A DNA stretch of 56,915 nucleotides from Symbiodinium natans (lineage: Eukaryota > Sar > Dinophyceae > Suessiales > Symbiodiniaceae), in assembly GCA_905221605.1 (NCBI GenBank), contig CAJNDS010000525.1, forward strand, positions 62,501-119,415, given 5' to 3'. Shown here piece by piece: positions 45,063-55,500 of the stretch. The notes beneath the pieces were generated by a model, which made no database searches, was not told the DNA's origin, and saw only the letters and a program-made list of their open reading frames with translations. Numbering within the stretch: position 1 is the stretch's first letter; each line of letters opens with the position of its first letter. The position numbers and the translations under genes were made by a program.

Positions 45063-45135
45063 TTGTGCAAAACTTTGGCGCTTGGTCTTGGAGTCATGTT
45101 GGAAGCTTTTTCCTCCACGAAAGAATACGTCACTG
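45063..45135 (-). pseudogene. Duplicated fragment of the methyltransferase exon
   Basis: On the minus strand, DVFFRGGKSFQHDSKTKRQS repeats residues 328-349 of the methyltransferase exon (DVFFRGGESISQHDSKTKHQ..). At DNA level, 45063-45133 matches 43693-43759 closely. The copy then rejoins the parent near ACCAACCCGGCTGCC after skipping about 30 bases. It starts eight bases past the donor-like GTGAGC at the end of the coiled-coil exon. It carries none of the catalytic motifs and is best seen as a partial duplicate. Confidence 0.75.
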
Positions 45136-45139
45136 CAGC

Positions 45140-45355
45140 TCACCGGCGCTTTGCGTCCTCGTGAGCCTTCTTCTTCTCGAAGAACTGTTGCATTGCCTTC
45201 TCAGCACGCGCGGCATCGTCAGCTTGCTGCTGGGCTTCGGCTTTCTTCTGGCCTTTCTTCTGGATCTCGGTTTTGCGCGCATCCTCCGCAGCTTTCTTCA
45301 GGACCTCGGCCTGGCGCTTGTCCTCCTCGGCACGCTTGGCGTCCTCCACGGCTTT
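45140..45355 (-). CDS. Short coiled-coil exon (KAVEDAKRAEEDKRQAE..)
   Basis: The exon starts after a TTGTTAG| acceptor at 45356 and encodes about 71 residues. It reads KAVEDAKRAEEDKRQAEVLK, continues ..QKKAEAQQQADDAARAEKAM.., and ends ..EKKKAHEDAKR at a good donor, CGCCG|GTGAGC. It resembles the repeat exon to its right in composition and key word (K.AEDA.). The phase of the only clear donor of that exon (45523) does not match this acceptor. The link is therefore unresolved: it is either spliced through another site or a displaced remnant. Confidence 0.5.
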   Translation of the reverse strand, partial: KAVEDAKRAEEDKRQAEVLKKAAEDARKTEIQKKGQKKAEAQQQADDAARAEKAMQQFFEKKKAHEDAKRR

Positions 45356-45522
45356 CTAACAATTTTACTTGGAAATTACAATTCTTCCGAGCCTAACAGG
45401 GTTTAGGGTTTGGGGTTTTTTGGGGTTTAGGGGTTTAGGGGTTTAGTTTGGGGCCATTGGGGTTTAGGTTTTGAGGGTTACGGCGCGGGGTTAGGGCTCA
45501 CTGGAGGGGTGAGACTGTAAAC
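45356..45522 (-). other. Intron with TTTAGGG-type repeats
   Basis: Between a CCCAG|GTTTACAG donor and a TTGTTAG| acceptor lie 167 bases. These include degenerate TTTAGGG/TTTGGGG heptamers in plus orientation at about 45400-45480. Confidence 0.55.
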
Positions 45523-48500
45523 CTGGGGGGTGGGGGTTTTTCTTCTGCATCTCGGCTTGCTCGGCGTCCTCCGCGGCTTTCTTCTGCATCTCGGCTTTGG
45601 CGTCCTCCGCGGCTTTCTTCTGCATCTTGGCTTGCTGGGCGTCCTCCGCGGCTTTCTTCTGCATCTCGGCTTGCTTGGCGTCCTCCGCGGCTTTCTTCTG
45701 CATCTTGGCTTGCTGGGCGTCCTCCGCGGCTTTCTTCTGCATCTTGGCTTGCTGGGCGTCCTCCGCGGCTTTCTTCTGCATCTTGGCTTGCTGGGCGTCC
45801 TCCGCGGCTTTCTTCTGCATCTCGGCTTGCTCGGCGTCCTCCGCGGCTTTCTGCTGCCTCTCGGCTCGCTCGGCGTCCTCCGCGGCTTTCTTCTGCATCT
45901 TGGCTTGCTGGGCGTCCGCGGCTTTCTTCTGCATCTCGGCTTGCTCGGCGTCCTCCGCGGCTTTCTGCTGCCTCTCGGCTCGCTCGGCGTCCTCCGCGGC
46001 TTTCTTCTGCATCTCGGCTTGCTCGGCGTCCTCCGCGGCTTTCTTCTGCATCTGGGCTCGCTCGGCGTCCTCCGCGGCTTTCTGCTGCATCTCGGCTCTC
46101 TCGGCGTCCTCCGCGGCTTTCTTCTGCATCTGGGCTTGCTCGGCGTCCTCCGCGGCTTTCTTCTGCATCTCGGCTTGCGCGGCGTCCTCCGCGGCTTTCT
46201 TCTCGGCTTGCTTGGCGTCCTCCGCGGCTTTCTTCTGGATCTCGGCCTCACGGGCCCGGGCTTCCTCCTCCTGGCGCGTGAGCTCCTCCAACTGGGCTCG
46301 CTCTGCAGCCTCCTTGTCTTGTTCAACCTGACGGGCTTGACACTGCGCATAGAGCGCAGCGAGGCCTTTGGAAGACGCGGCACCCTCAGCAGCATCTCCA
46401 ACCCAGTCGGCGGCAGCTTCCAAATTTCGATCCAGTTGCATGGCAGGGGACCACAGCACGCGAAGGCCGAAGGCACACTTCATGTTGACGACCTGGCAGG
46501 CATCAAAAAGACCTAAACCCTGAAACCTTAAAGCCCTAACACCTACACCTTAAACCCTAAACCCTAAAAAGTACCTCCTTTAGAATTACGATTTTCAAAA
46601 CTGATGTTTTTATTTGTTTTGCTTGTTTTTGTCAGTGCTTTCCCATGTTTTTTCGGGTGTTCTTGCTTTTTTTGACACCCTAAGCCCTAAACCCTAAACC
46701 CTAAACCCCAAAAAGTACCTCCTTTAGAATTACGATTTTCAAAACTGATGTTTTTATTTGTTTTGCTTGTTTTTGTCAGTGATTCCCACGTTTTTTCGGG
46801 TGTTCTTGCTTTTTTGTTGGTTTTGGTTGTGATTTTCCCTCGGGCTGGTGTCTCAAAAGTCCCCAAACCCTAAACCCTAAACTCTCTGGCCTTCTCCGCG
46901 AGCACCCACGCTGGCGGCACATACGCAATGGTATCCTTGTGGATCAACGCGTGGCAAAGTCCATCCGGGAACATGGTCAGGTACGCTGCGACAGTGCTGG
47001 GCTGTAGCGCGTTCAGAAAGTCCTGCACATCTTTGTAGGCGACTCGCTCGCCCTTCTTTGTCGTCTTCACATAAGACACCACAGCCTCCAAGGGCATCAT
47101 GAACACCCAACGATGACCCTGGACCTGCACACGCAGGGAGGGAAGCTGAAGCACATCGAGCCCGCAGGCAGTCATCTCCTCACCGTAGCCGAACACAGCG
47201 ACGGTGTCTGTCATGGACTGCAGCGCATCATACCCATCTCCTGCCAGCGAATGAATGCATAGGCAGCAGGCAGTCTTTTCCTAAACAAAAGAAAAAGCAG
47301 GGCAGGCAGAGCCGAGCCTGGACGTGATTCCGCGATGCCGAACTCCTTAAGGACCATGTCTCGTAGATCATTGGTCTCTTTCACCGCCTGCGTGAACCGT
47401 CTCGTTCCCTGCAAAGAAGCCGCGGATCCAGGGAAGCCATTGTAGAAAGATGCTAGGCAAGATTGAATCTTGGCGTCTTCCACGACCTTCTTCGTGTTGG
47501 GCAGCGTCGAGAGCGAGTATCGCGCGATCCACGGCCGGGAGAAATTCAATTTCTGGAAGTCACCGGGCTCCTTCAGGATCTCGTGCGACATCACCTGCAC
47601 ACCCAGCTTCACGTAGTCGATGTCCCAGAGAGACCCCACGCGACCTTGCTTCTCTGCAGCCTTTGTAAGCTTTCGTTCTTCCGCCTCCCGTTTCCTCTTC
47701 TCGGTGCTGATGGCTTTCATTTGCGCGGCGTCGGCGGCGCGCTTCTCCCTTTCCTGCTTGGATGTCTTGTCTTTGGCAAACTTTTTGATCTTGTCGTGCG
47801 CACTCTTCAAAGACGATCGCATGACACCTAGCAGGTTGATCACAGGCTTGAAGTCCTGCTCCAGCGCTTTGCGTTCTGCTTGGGAGTTGACGTTCTTGAC
47901 CTCGATTTGAACTTGCCGCACGATATGGGAAACAGGATAGGCTTGGGCAAACATGTCGGGCATCTCGGCCACCTCTGTCTGGAACGCGGCTGCGTAGGCT
48001 GCAGTATCTTTGGCCACCACCTCGTCACTCGCAAGGGCCTTGCCCGGCTCGTAGCCTCAGGACTGTTTTGGGGTTTAGGGTTCGCGGTTACGGTTCAGGG
48101 GTTTCGGCTATAGGGACCATGTCAGGCGAAGTGGCTGCCAACGAGCTTCTCCGACAGCTTGAAGCGAGCGTCTAAGAGGCGAATGGCATCACGTTCACTC
48201 GCAGGCGTGTCCGGGCTGTTGCACATATTTTCCACGTCCATGTCCTGCAGGAAGGTCGCCACGTCTGACCGACACGTTTTCAGTGCCTCGAGCTCCTTGT
48301 CCACCGCGGCGATCAGCTTGTTCGTGATAGCCATGCGTTCGGTGCCAGCATCAAAGGTCTTGGCTTTCTTCGCGGGCCCGGGCTCCTGCTCAGCAGTGTC
48401 TTCCGCAGCTGAAGCTGAACCTTCGGCGGCGGTGGGTGGTCTCAAAGCAATCTTGCGTCCAAAGACCGAATTCACGAGGTCGCTGTTCGCTGCGTCGATG

Positions 48501-49927
48501 CCGTACCTCTCAATGTCATTGTCCGTGAATGCCCGGCCTTCCAACGCCTCCTCCATGAGCTGCTCGGCTTCCGCGGAGTGCTTGACCTTCTTGTAGTCTT
48601 TCACCATGCTCTTCTCGTCTATCACACTGTCCTCAACCACCAAAAAGTCGTCGAGCTTCACAGGGATTTGCAACGGGCTGTCGCGGGGGCCATTCATGAG
48701 CTTGTACTTTGCCGCCTCGGATTCCTCAGCCCACTTGGTGAGAGCCTCGGATCTCTCCAACCCCAAACGCTCCATCCAGTGGTTCACGGCGCGCTTCTTG
48801 TGCATGAAAACCGCCTGTGACAGGGGGTGGGGCTGGGCAGCAGAGCGGTTTGGCTCCAGAAAGTACGCAAGGATAAGAAGAAGAAATGAGAAACAAAGAA
48901 AGAAGCGGAGGCCGAATGCTGCTAAGGGGTGGAAGAAAGGTTTCCTGGGACACTCTGTGTCTGCATGCTTGCTGGATTCTGAACACGCTGAAGTTGAGAT
49001 CAAGCCAAAGAGTGAGTCTGACAGCAAGACGCTAGGACAACACACATGATGCGCTTGCCTTGTAGCCGAGCTTGAACTTGCTTTGTGTGCGGCGAGCCTC
49101 CTGATACTGCAAGAAGTCAAACTTCAGGCGCATGGAGTACTTGCGCCTCGTGGAACTCTGCTTCTTAACGTACTCAAACATGAAGTCCTGGAACTCTTCG
49201 GCATTTTTCTTTGCCAAGTCATTGAACCACTCAAGTTGGTTTTCCCTCTCTGCGTCACGTTTGGCCGCGGATATGTCAGCACGACATGTGCAACAAAACT
49301 TCTGCTTCTGCGCACGAGGGCGCTTTGCACACAAGGTGCAAGGATCCACCGCAGGCACGGTGGAAGGCCGAAGCTGCGTGGGCGTTGGCGGCAGCGGCGG
49401 CGCCTCCACACTGGAGGCATCCACGCCTGCAGCCGGCGATGGTGAGGCCAGGGCCTTGTCCGGAGATTCGCCGCAGAGACTGCCCTGAGACTTCTGCGGA
49501 GAGATCGCAGCATGCGCAGCCTCAGACTTAGGCGGAGAGATCACAGGTACATCACCAGCAAGGGAGCCCTCGGGCCCATCATCATCAGGAGCAGCAAACA
49601 TGCTGAGCACGCTCGTCTGGCAAGGCTGTAAGCAAAAACAATGCCTACAGCACATCGACATGCCGTGCTCGATTCAATAACAGGTGGCAACTTGCAAGAC
49701 AAGCGCACACCACACGCAAGACACGAACCCTGGCCAGCCTGAGCAAGGTGTGAGGGCTGTGAGGGAGCTGCAGCCGCAGCAGCACCAAAAGCAAAGTCAT
49801 CATCAAAGCTACGGCTAGAGTTCCTGACCAGGAACTGATGCCCACTCGCTTGCCGTTTGATGTCCGGGCCCAAAGCCTCAAAGGCACTAAACTTTGACCC
49901 TGCTGTGTGCGCAGCGGGTCTCTTCAT
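45523..49927 (-). CDS. Zinc-ribbon and coiled-coil protein of a dinoflagellate multicopy type
   Basis: Six exons join in phase: 49927-49739, 49616-49059, 48814-48139, 48055-47318, 47240-46885 and 46492-45523, about 1,160 residues. The chosen ATG opens MKRPAAHTAGSKF. Exon 2 has a zinc ribbon, CTLCAKRP..KFCCTCRAD, then a helical region (AKRDAERENQLEWFNDLA) and RLKFDFLQYQEARR. Exon 3 has NHWMERLGLERSEALTKWAE and NGPRDSPLQIPVKLDDFLV. Exon 4 has a basic coiled coil, and exon 5 the globular YVKTTKKGERVAYKDVQDFL. Exon 6 carries a 13-residue repeat (KKAAEDAEQAEMQ type, about 17 units). Introns 1 to 4 begin GC; intron 5 appears to be GA-AG and contains telomere-type satellite. From memory, similar zinc-ribbon proteins are numerous in dinoflagellate gene sets, without known function. 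The 3' continuation toward the methyltransferase is open. Confidence 0.65.
45541..46215 (-). repeat. 39-bp coding minisatellite (13-residue repeat)
   Basis: About 17 tandem units of 39 bases encode KKAAEDAEQAEMQ and variants on the minus strand. Units differ by substitutions and by losses of whole codons only (for example near 45915, 45600 and 46205), so the frame is kept. All three minus frames and a plus frame stay open because of the period, so openness alone is not evidence; the codon-size indels and the fit to a helix are. Confidence 0.9.
46505..46884 (-). repeat. Intron made of telomere heptamers and a 144-bp satellite
   Basis: Two copies of a unit begin AAAAAGTACCTCCTTTAGAA on the plus strand, with the GTACCT word at 46571 and 46715 (period 144). 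They are separated by CCCTAAA runs and followed by a distinct tail (..TTCCCTCGGGCTGGTG..) to 46862. In gene sense the intron ends TGCCTGCCAG| at 46493. Confidence 0.85.
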
Positions 49928-50213
49928 GTTCACGGGAGGCTTCTTTGCTGCGTGCAAAAGAAGCCGGTCAGCGCTGTGGCATAAGCGACAAGTCGACCCT
50001 AGAATCCTAGAAGTAATCAACACTGCCTCATGAATCGCAAAAGCGTATAGCACTGCATGCGCCTGAAGCTGAATCTGGTCAGCGCTGTTAATGTCCCTAC
50101 AAGTAGTCAAGACTACTTGATGAATCGAACATGCAAGACTGCAACAGAACTGATGAGAAGCGACTTGAGGCCTGCAGCGCCTTAGAAAGGCACAGAACAC
50201 GCGCGGTCATGCT

Positions 50214-50385
50214 TCAAGGCTTCAAAGCAACACAGGCACATCGATATGAGTGACTTGATGGAACTGTCCAAGCTTCACCCGGGCCCAACACAACATCTTC
50301 GGCCCCAGCGGTGTGGTTCTCCCAACACTGCCAACACAAATATCCCACAAAACGCGCCTGCACTTGAAAACACACCGACATGCTC
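50214..50385 (-). CDS. Possible small cysteine-containing exon
   Basis: Behind a TTCAAGTGCAG| acceptor the minus strand encodes about 48 residues reading ARFVGYLCWQCWENHTAGAE and on to CVALKP, then a stop. It lies upstream of the first exon of the zinc-ribbon gene and could be a 5' exon of it or an unrelated small gene. The CWQCWENH cluster is suggestive only. Confidence 0.3.
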
Positions 50386-50529
50386 AGAAAGTTAAGTTTT
50401 GAAGAAAAGTGAGCCACGGAGCCCAGAACTTGGAGAAAGTGTGCCACGGAACCCAGAATGCAAGTCGAAACGGCACGGACACCGTGCCACCAAACACTGT
50501 CCACCACATGTCTCGGAGGCCGGCGGCTC

Positions 50530-50845
50530 GGGAGGCGCGCGGAGGCGCGCGGAAGTGCGCGGAAGTGCGCGGGAGTGTGCGGGAGTGTGCGGGGGCGCGC
50601 GGAAGTGCGCGGAAGTGCGCGGGAGTGCGCGGGAGTGCGCGGGGGAGCGCGCGGCAGTGCGCGGAAGCGCGCGGAAGCGCGCGGAAGTGCGCGGGAGTGC
50701 GCGGGGGGGTTGCGCGGAAGTGCGCGGAAGTGCGCGGGAGTGCGCGGGAGTGCGCGGGGGGGCGCGCGGAGGTGCGCGGAAGTGCGCGGGAGTGCGCGGG
50801 AGTGTGCGGGGGGGATGCGCGGGGGGGGCGCGGAAGTGCGCAGGC
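50530..50845. repeat. GC-rich 10-bp minisatellite (GTGCGCGGAA type)
   Basis: About 30 units of GTGCGCGGAA, GTGCGCGGGA and GTGTGCGGGG lie head to tail. Long frames on both strands here (Arg-Ala-Leu-Pro, Gly-Ser-Ala-Arg-Lys) are artefacts. The alternating GCGCGC steps could favour left-handed DNA. Confidence 0.9.
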
Positions 50846-51250
50846 GTGTGCTTCATGCGCATTCCAGCCCAAAGGCAAATTCGCAGAAAAACAATCCCAA
50901 ACGAGGAAAAACGCGAGAAGCAATCCCCAAGGTAATAAAAAAGAACAGAAACAATCCCCAAAGGGCCGTCTCCTGGAAAACGCCTGAAGGGCCAAAGGGG
51001 CTCAAAGCTGTGCTGTTCCCATGCCAGGCTGTGGCTCCTGCACGGTTCCCGGCCCCCCATTTGCAGGCTACTATGCAGTTTCGAACAAAGCCTCGAAACA
51101 CGAGGAATGTTGAAGTTACTGGCGTCAATCCGAAGCCCTATATAGCCTACAGCTTAAAGCCCAAAGCCTAAACCCTAAGCCCTAGATCCTAAAGCACCAT
51201 AATGCCGGCCTGGCTGGCAGTAGGATCATACACGGAGCCTTACTGTTGGT
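50846..51250. other. Spacer without recognised gene
   Basis: A-rich stretches (50870-50960) and unique sequence. No exon is supported. A short telomere-type run (CCTAAACCCTAAGCCCTA) lies at about 51166-51185. Confidence 0.4.
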
Positions 51251-51256
51251 TAGGAT

Positions 51257-51995
51257 GGAATGAAGGCCGAAGGCACACTTCACGTTGACCGGGCAGGCAT
51301 CAAAAGACCTAAACTCTAAAACCTTAAAACACTAACACCTACACCCTAAACCCTAAACCCTAAACCCTAAACCATAAAAAGTACCTCCTTTAGAATTACG
51401 ATTTTCAAAACTGATGTTTTTATTTGTTTTGCTTGTTTTTGTCAGTGTTTTCCCATGTTTCTTCGGGTGTTCTTGCTTTTTTTGACACCCTAAGCCCTAA
51501 ACCCCAAACCCTAAACCCTAAAAAGCACCTCCTTTAGAATTACGATTTTCATAACTGATGTGTTTCTTTGTTTTGCTTGTTTTTGTCAGTGATTCCCATG
51601 TTTTTTCGGGTGTTCTTGCTTTTTTTGACACCCTAAACCCTAAACCCTAAACCCTAAACCATAAAAAGTACCTCCTTTAGAATTACGATTTTCAAAACTG
51701 ATGTGTTTATTTGTTTGCTTGTTTTTGTCAGTGTTTTCCCATGTTTCTTCGGGTGTTCTTGCTTTTTTTGACACCCTAAACCCTAAACCCTAAACCCTAA
51801 ACCCTAAAAAGTACCTCCTTTAGAATTACGATTTTCAAAACTGATGTTCTTATTTGTTTTGCTTGTTTTTGTCAGTGATTCCCACGTTTTTTCGGGTGTT
51901 CTTGCTTTTTTTGTTGGTTTTGGTTGTGATTTTCCCTCGGGTTGGTGTTTCAAAAGTCCCTTTTTTAACCCAGGACTTTCAAAAGTCCCTAAACC
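51257..51995 (-). repeat. Duplicated intron: four copies of the 143/144-bp telomere-heptamer satellite
   Basis: This is a second copy of the intron at 46493-46884 with its flanks. 51257-51285 matches the start of the coiled-coil exon (GAAGGCCGAAGGCACACTTC). Then come CCCTAAA runs and four satellite units with the GTACCT/GCACCT word at 51381, 51525, 51668 and 51811. It ends in the same tail (TTCCCTCGGGTTGGTGTTTC). The splice acceptor is destroyed here (TGCCTGCCCGG in place of TGCCTGCCAGG), so the copy is not a functional intron-exon junction. Confidence 0.88.
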
Positions 51996-52566
51996 CTAAA
52001 CCCTAAACCATACAAGCCATAAACCCTAAACCACGCTGCCCACACTCTCAACACTCACACAGCTGCGACGGTCCCGCCTGCCCCCATGTTTCGTTGAGTT
52101 GCAACACATACATGACACCTCTCTCGCCAGCAGCGGGGGTGTCCCCCCCCCCCCCCCAACGCCCCGGCTGTTTTCATTTGAACTTGAGGAGTTTGCCTGG
52201 GGGTTAGACCCTATGATGCCAAAATAACCCGCCCGGGGTGAGTGCTGGTAACGCAATCGTGGCTCCATAACCCGCGCGGGGTTCGACCCGCGAGATTCTG
52301 TGTCTCTATCTCTATATAGATGCATGCCTGACACGCAGAGAGCAGAATCATACATTATTTGGCGAATCTGCAGCCCAGGCCCCCTACATCCCCCCCATCC
52401 CTACACATGACAAAGGAGCAAGTGAAACACACTTCACACAACGGCAGACATGCACCAGGTCATTTCTCAAAAAAGCCATCTTGGATCTGCAGGTCGCAAT
52501 GCTGCAGGCCACGGAGCAAACACGGTGCACTATGCATTGCATGCGTCCTCTGTCACCTCAGTCACC
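51996..52566. other. Spacer between the two large genes
   Basis: This holds the end of the telomere-type run, a C15 homopolymer at about 52144-52158, an imperfect palindrome around CGCGGGGTTCGACCCGCG (52275-52292) and a duplicated GTCACCTCA word at 52552-52570. No gene is seen. Confidence 0.45.
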
Positions 52567-55500
52567 TCAGTCGGTTGGAGCCGGCAGCGCCGGCAGTGGT
52601 GCTGCGTCCAATTCTGCATCAGTCATGATAACGAGGCCTCTTTTGTCATGCGACTGATGTGGGGCCCTATCAGGGTTGCTGCCAGCGAAAGCGAAATCAG
52701 GAGCTCGAACGCACCATGTCTTCAGCTTTCGGATGGCAGTGTCACGATCCTCCGGCTGAGACCAACCGCAAGTCCGTGTGCACTTGGTTTCGTTATAGGC
52801 CCGCGAATGGAATCGACAAAGCACCATATAAGAGGGCTTCTTCCTGCCAGAGCCAGGCCTGAAAGTGAAGCGGAACCCCCTCCATTCGAAGGTCTCGTCG
52901 CGGCGCCGTCTGACAGTAGCCGGCGCATCAGGATGCGATGAGTCTGCCTCCCTCTTTCTGTCAGGAACTGGCGCGTCATCGTGAGGCACTGCCGCGGGTT
53001 TGCCTCCACTGTCTGAATCCGAGTTTCCAGAAGTGCTACTGCTACTGCTGGTACTGGAACTGGAACTGCTGCTGGAACTTCCGCTGCTACAAGGCGAGAC
53101 TGCTTCATCAGGAGCCGGCAGATTCAGATCAGACAGGTCCACGTTGGACCAATCTATGCCACCCACCGGGGAACCAGAATCAGCATCCTTAGGTGGCTCA
53201 GGTCCAACTAACAACTAATAGTTTCAGCACACATGTGAGTGCAGCAAAAAAAGCGACAGAGGGATAGAATGACATAGAAGGAAAGAGAGGACGCGTGCCA
53301 CGTTGAAGAAAAGATTCGTCCTCCAAGAGATCCAAGGCCTCCTCAATCGCCTCAGCCTCAGCCTCCTCCTGTACAGAATCCTGGCGCCCTGCATCCAGCT
53401 CAGGAAGTTCATCAAAGTCATTGACACAATGTTGTGGCTCTGCAAAAGCTGCTCGTGGCACAGCGGCACCGTCTGTCAGAGGAAGTGGCTTAGTGCCAGC
53501 GCAAGCATCCAGGCCGAGTATCTTTCCGTAGTAGGTATCGTTCTCAAAGTGCCGGATTTCCTCCGGCTGCCCAGGCAGCGGCAACTCAGCATCTGCATAC
53601 GCCAGGCAACACAAGTACCGATGCAAGAGCTTTCCCTTGAGCACGTACACGTTCTTGTCGTCCGAAGTACGGAAAGTCAAGTCCAACGGCACCACGGCGC
53701 CTCGGGCATCGGGGTCATCCGACAAGAAGTTGCAGCGCCAATGTTGCCTGTCCAGGTACGAAAGCAGCTCCATCCTTGTCCACGACAGGGCAGGCTGCCC
53801 GTCTGGGACAGCAAACACTGAAACTGGGCTGGACAAGCGCATACTCAAGTGGCAATGTTGCAAAGCTTCTGCGCTCAGCAACCACGCGGATTGATTAGAG
53901 TCACAGAACGTGGCAGTGGCCAAGCCAGCATTCTGGAGGCACTCCAAAGATTCAAGGTTGCTTGCGGCACCCTCCTCGTCATGACTGATGTGCATGGCAT
54001 GCTCATTCATGCTTCCAGAAATTGCACCCATTCGAGCCATGTGGGACACCAACTCTCCGGCAGGGCCACGGACATATTCAGGAAACCCGGGCAGGAATTT
54101 GGGGGAGAACTGAGCACCTGTAGAGCCTTGAGTCCACAAACTGACACACTGCGTGGCTTCTGCTATGCTGGTTACCTTCGGCGCATCAAAGAACCTGAGG
54201 CCCAACCTGCCATCTGGACCTCTTTCAGGCAGCAGATCCACAAGAGCGCTCTGGAGTGTGCCACCAGGCTGGGAAACACGCACGGCCACAGCAACATCTA
54301 AGTGGCCCATCTGCTTGGCATAGGCATCTCCAGCCTTGACTCGACGCAACCCGGCAGGGTTTTTCTTCACCACCTGCCCAAGAAAAAAAGCACAAGAACA
54401 AGGCACGTGCATCAGCAACAACAAAGAATGACAAAGAAGTGAGACAGTGAGACGAACAATGAGAGGGGTGGCGCTGCAACCTCTATGCGACTCTATGCCC
54501 TGCCTGCACGAAGACGGTGGGCTCATTGGGTTCTGCGATTTCGGCCATGGCCAGGGGATTCAAGTCGTCACGGGGCTCGGGTTGGCCAACTTGCAAGACA
54601 TGAGGTTCTGGATCGGGCGCCGAGAACATCTGCTGAGGCACATGTTCGGCTACGGCTGCGCTTGCGTCCGCACGTGGCAGCAAAGCTTGCAGCACGGAGC
54701 GTGTAGGCGGCAACGTGCCAGTGACAGAGTAGATCTGACCTTCCTGACAGTGACGACGGAAATGTTCCTGCATCAGAATGCGCAGCATCATAGATTGTTT
54801 CTCTTCTTCAGTGGCTTGCTGAGAAACAAGTTGGCGCAGCTTGGGCGCGGCGTCAGGATTGCTCCGGTACTGCGGCTGTTTCAATGCCCTGGCTGCTTCA
54901 GCACGCTTGTCATACTGAGTCTCAAGGTCACAATGGTACACAATGTTTGAAGCGTGCCGAAGCTTGACTTTGCTGTCCAAGCTCGCAAGTCTCACGACAT
55001 CTGGGTGACAGGACATGCCCAAATGCAGCAGCACATGTGGCAGGCCTTTGCGAGGGTTGACCTTCAGCCTTTTGACATGTCGCTGCCATTCTTCAAGCAA
55101 AGGCAGGTCTTGAAAGCATCTCCTGTTGAACTCATGCGAGCGGACAGCCACAGAAAAGGTGGATGGCAACATTTTCTTCATCAACGCAGTCTTGGCCTTG
55201 AGCAATGCATGCCTGGCCTCAATGCTCCTTTCGACACAGGATACAAAAGCAGCCGCAGCTGCTTCCCTGGCTAAATCACAAGAATCACAGCGGGAAGTGG
55301 AACCAGACAAGAAGGCATCGAGCTGCACAGAGAAATCACTTTCAAAAAAATGCTTCGTCAGAGCATGGTGTTTGTCACTGTCCCGACGCTCATCGTATAG
55401 CTGCTTTGCCTGCGTCAAAGAGGAACGCGCTACATGCTCACTGTGATGACCCAATACAAGAAGACAGTGAGGCAAGGCTTTCCAAAAAGCAAACTTGATG

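Noticed and set aside
45530-46516. Plus-strand frame of 328 codons (GVLRGFLLHLGLL repeats) and a second minus frame (RRKPRRTPSKPRC repeats)
   Set aside because: Both are shadows of the 39-base repeat. The KKAAEDA frame agrees with the unique exon sequence to its right and with the splice acceptor.
50384-51171. Long frames on both strands over the GC minisatellite
   Set aside because: The repeat lacks stop codons in all frames; composition is Arg/Ala/Ser or Leu/Pro/Thr only.
52230-52300. tRNA-like GGTTCGACCC box
   Set aside because: The flanking bases form a palindrome (CGCGGGGTTCGACCCGCG) rather than a T-arm with a 7-base loop, and no A box, anticodon arm or acceptor stem can be placed on either strand.
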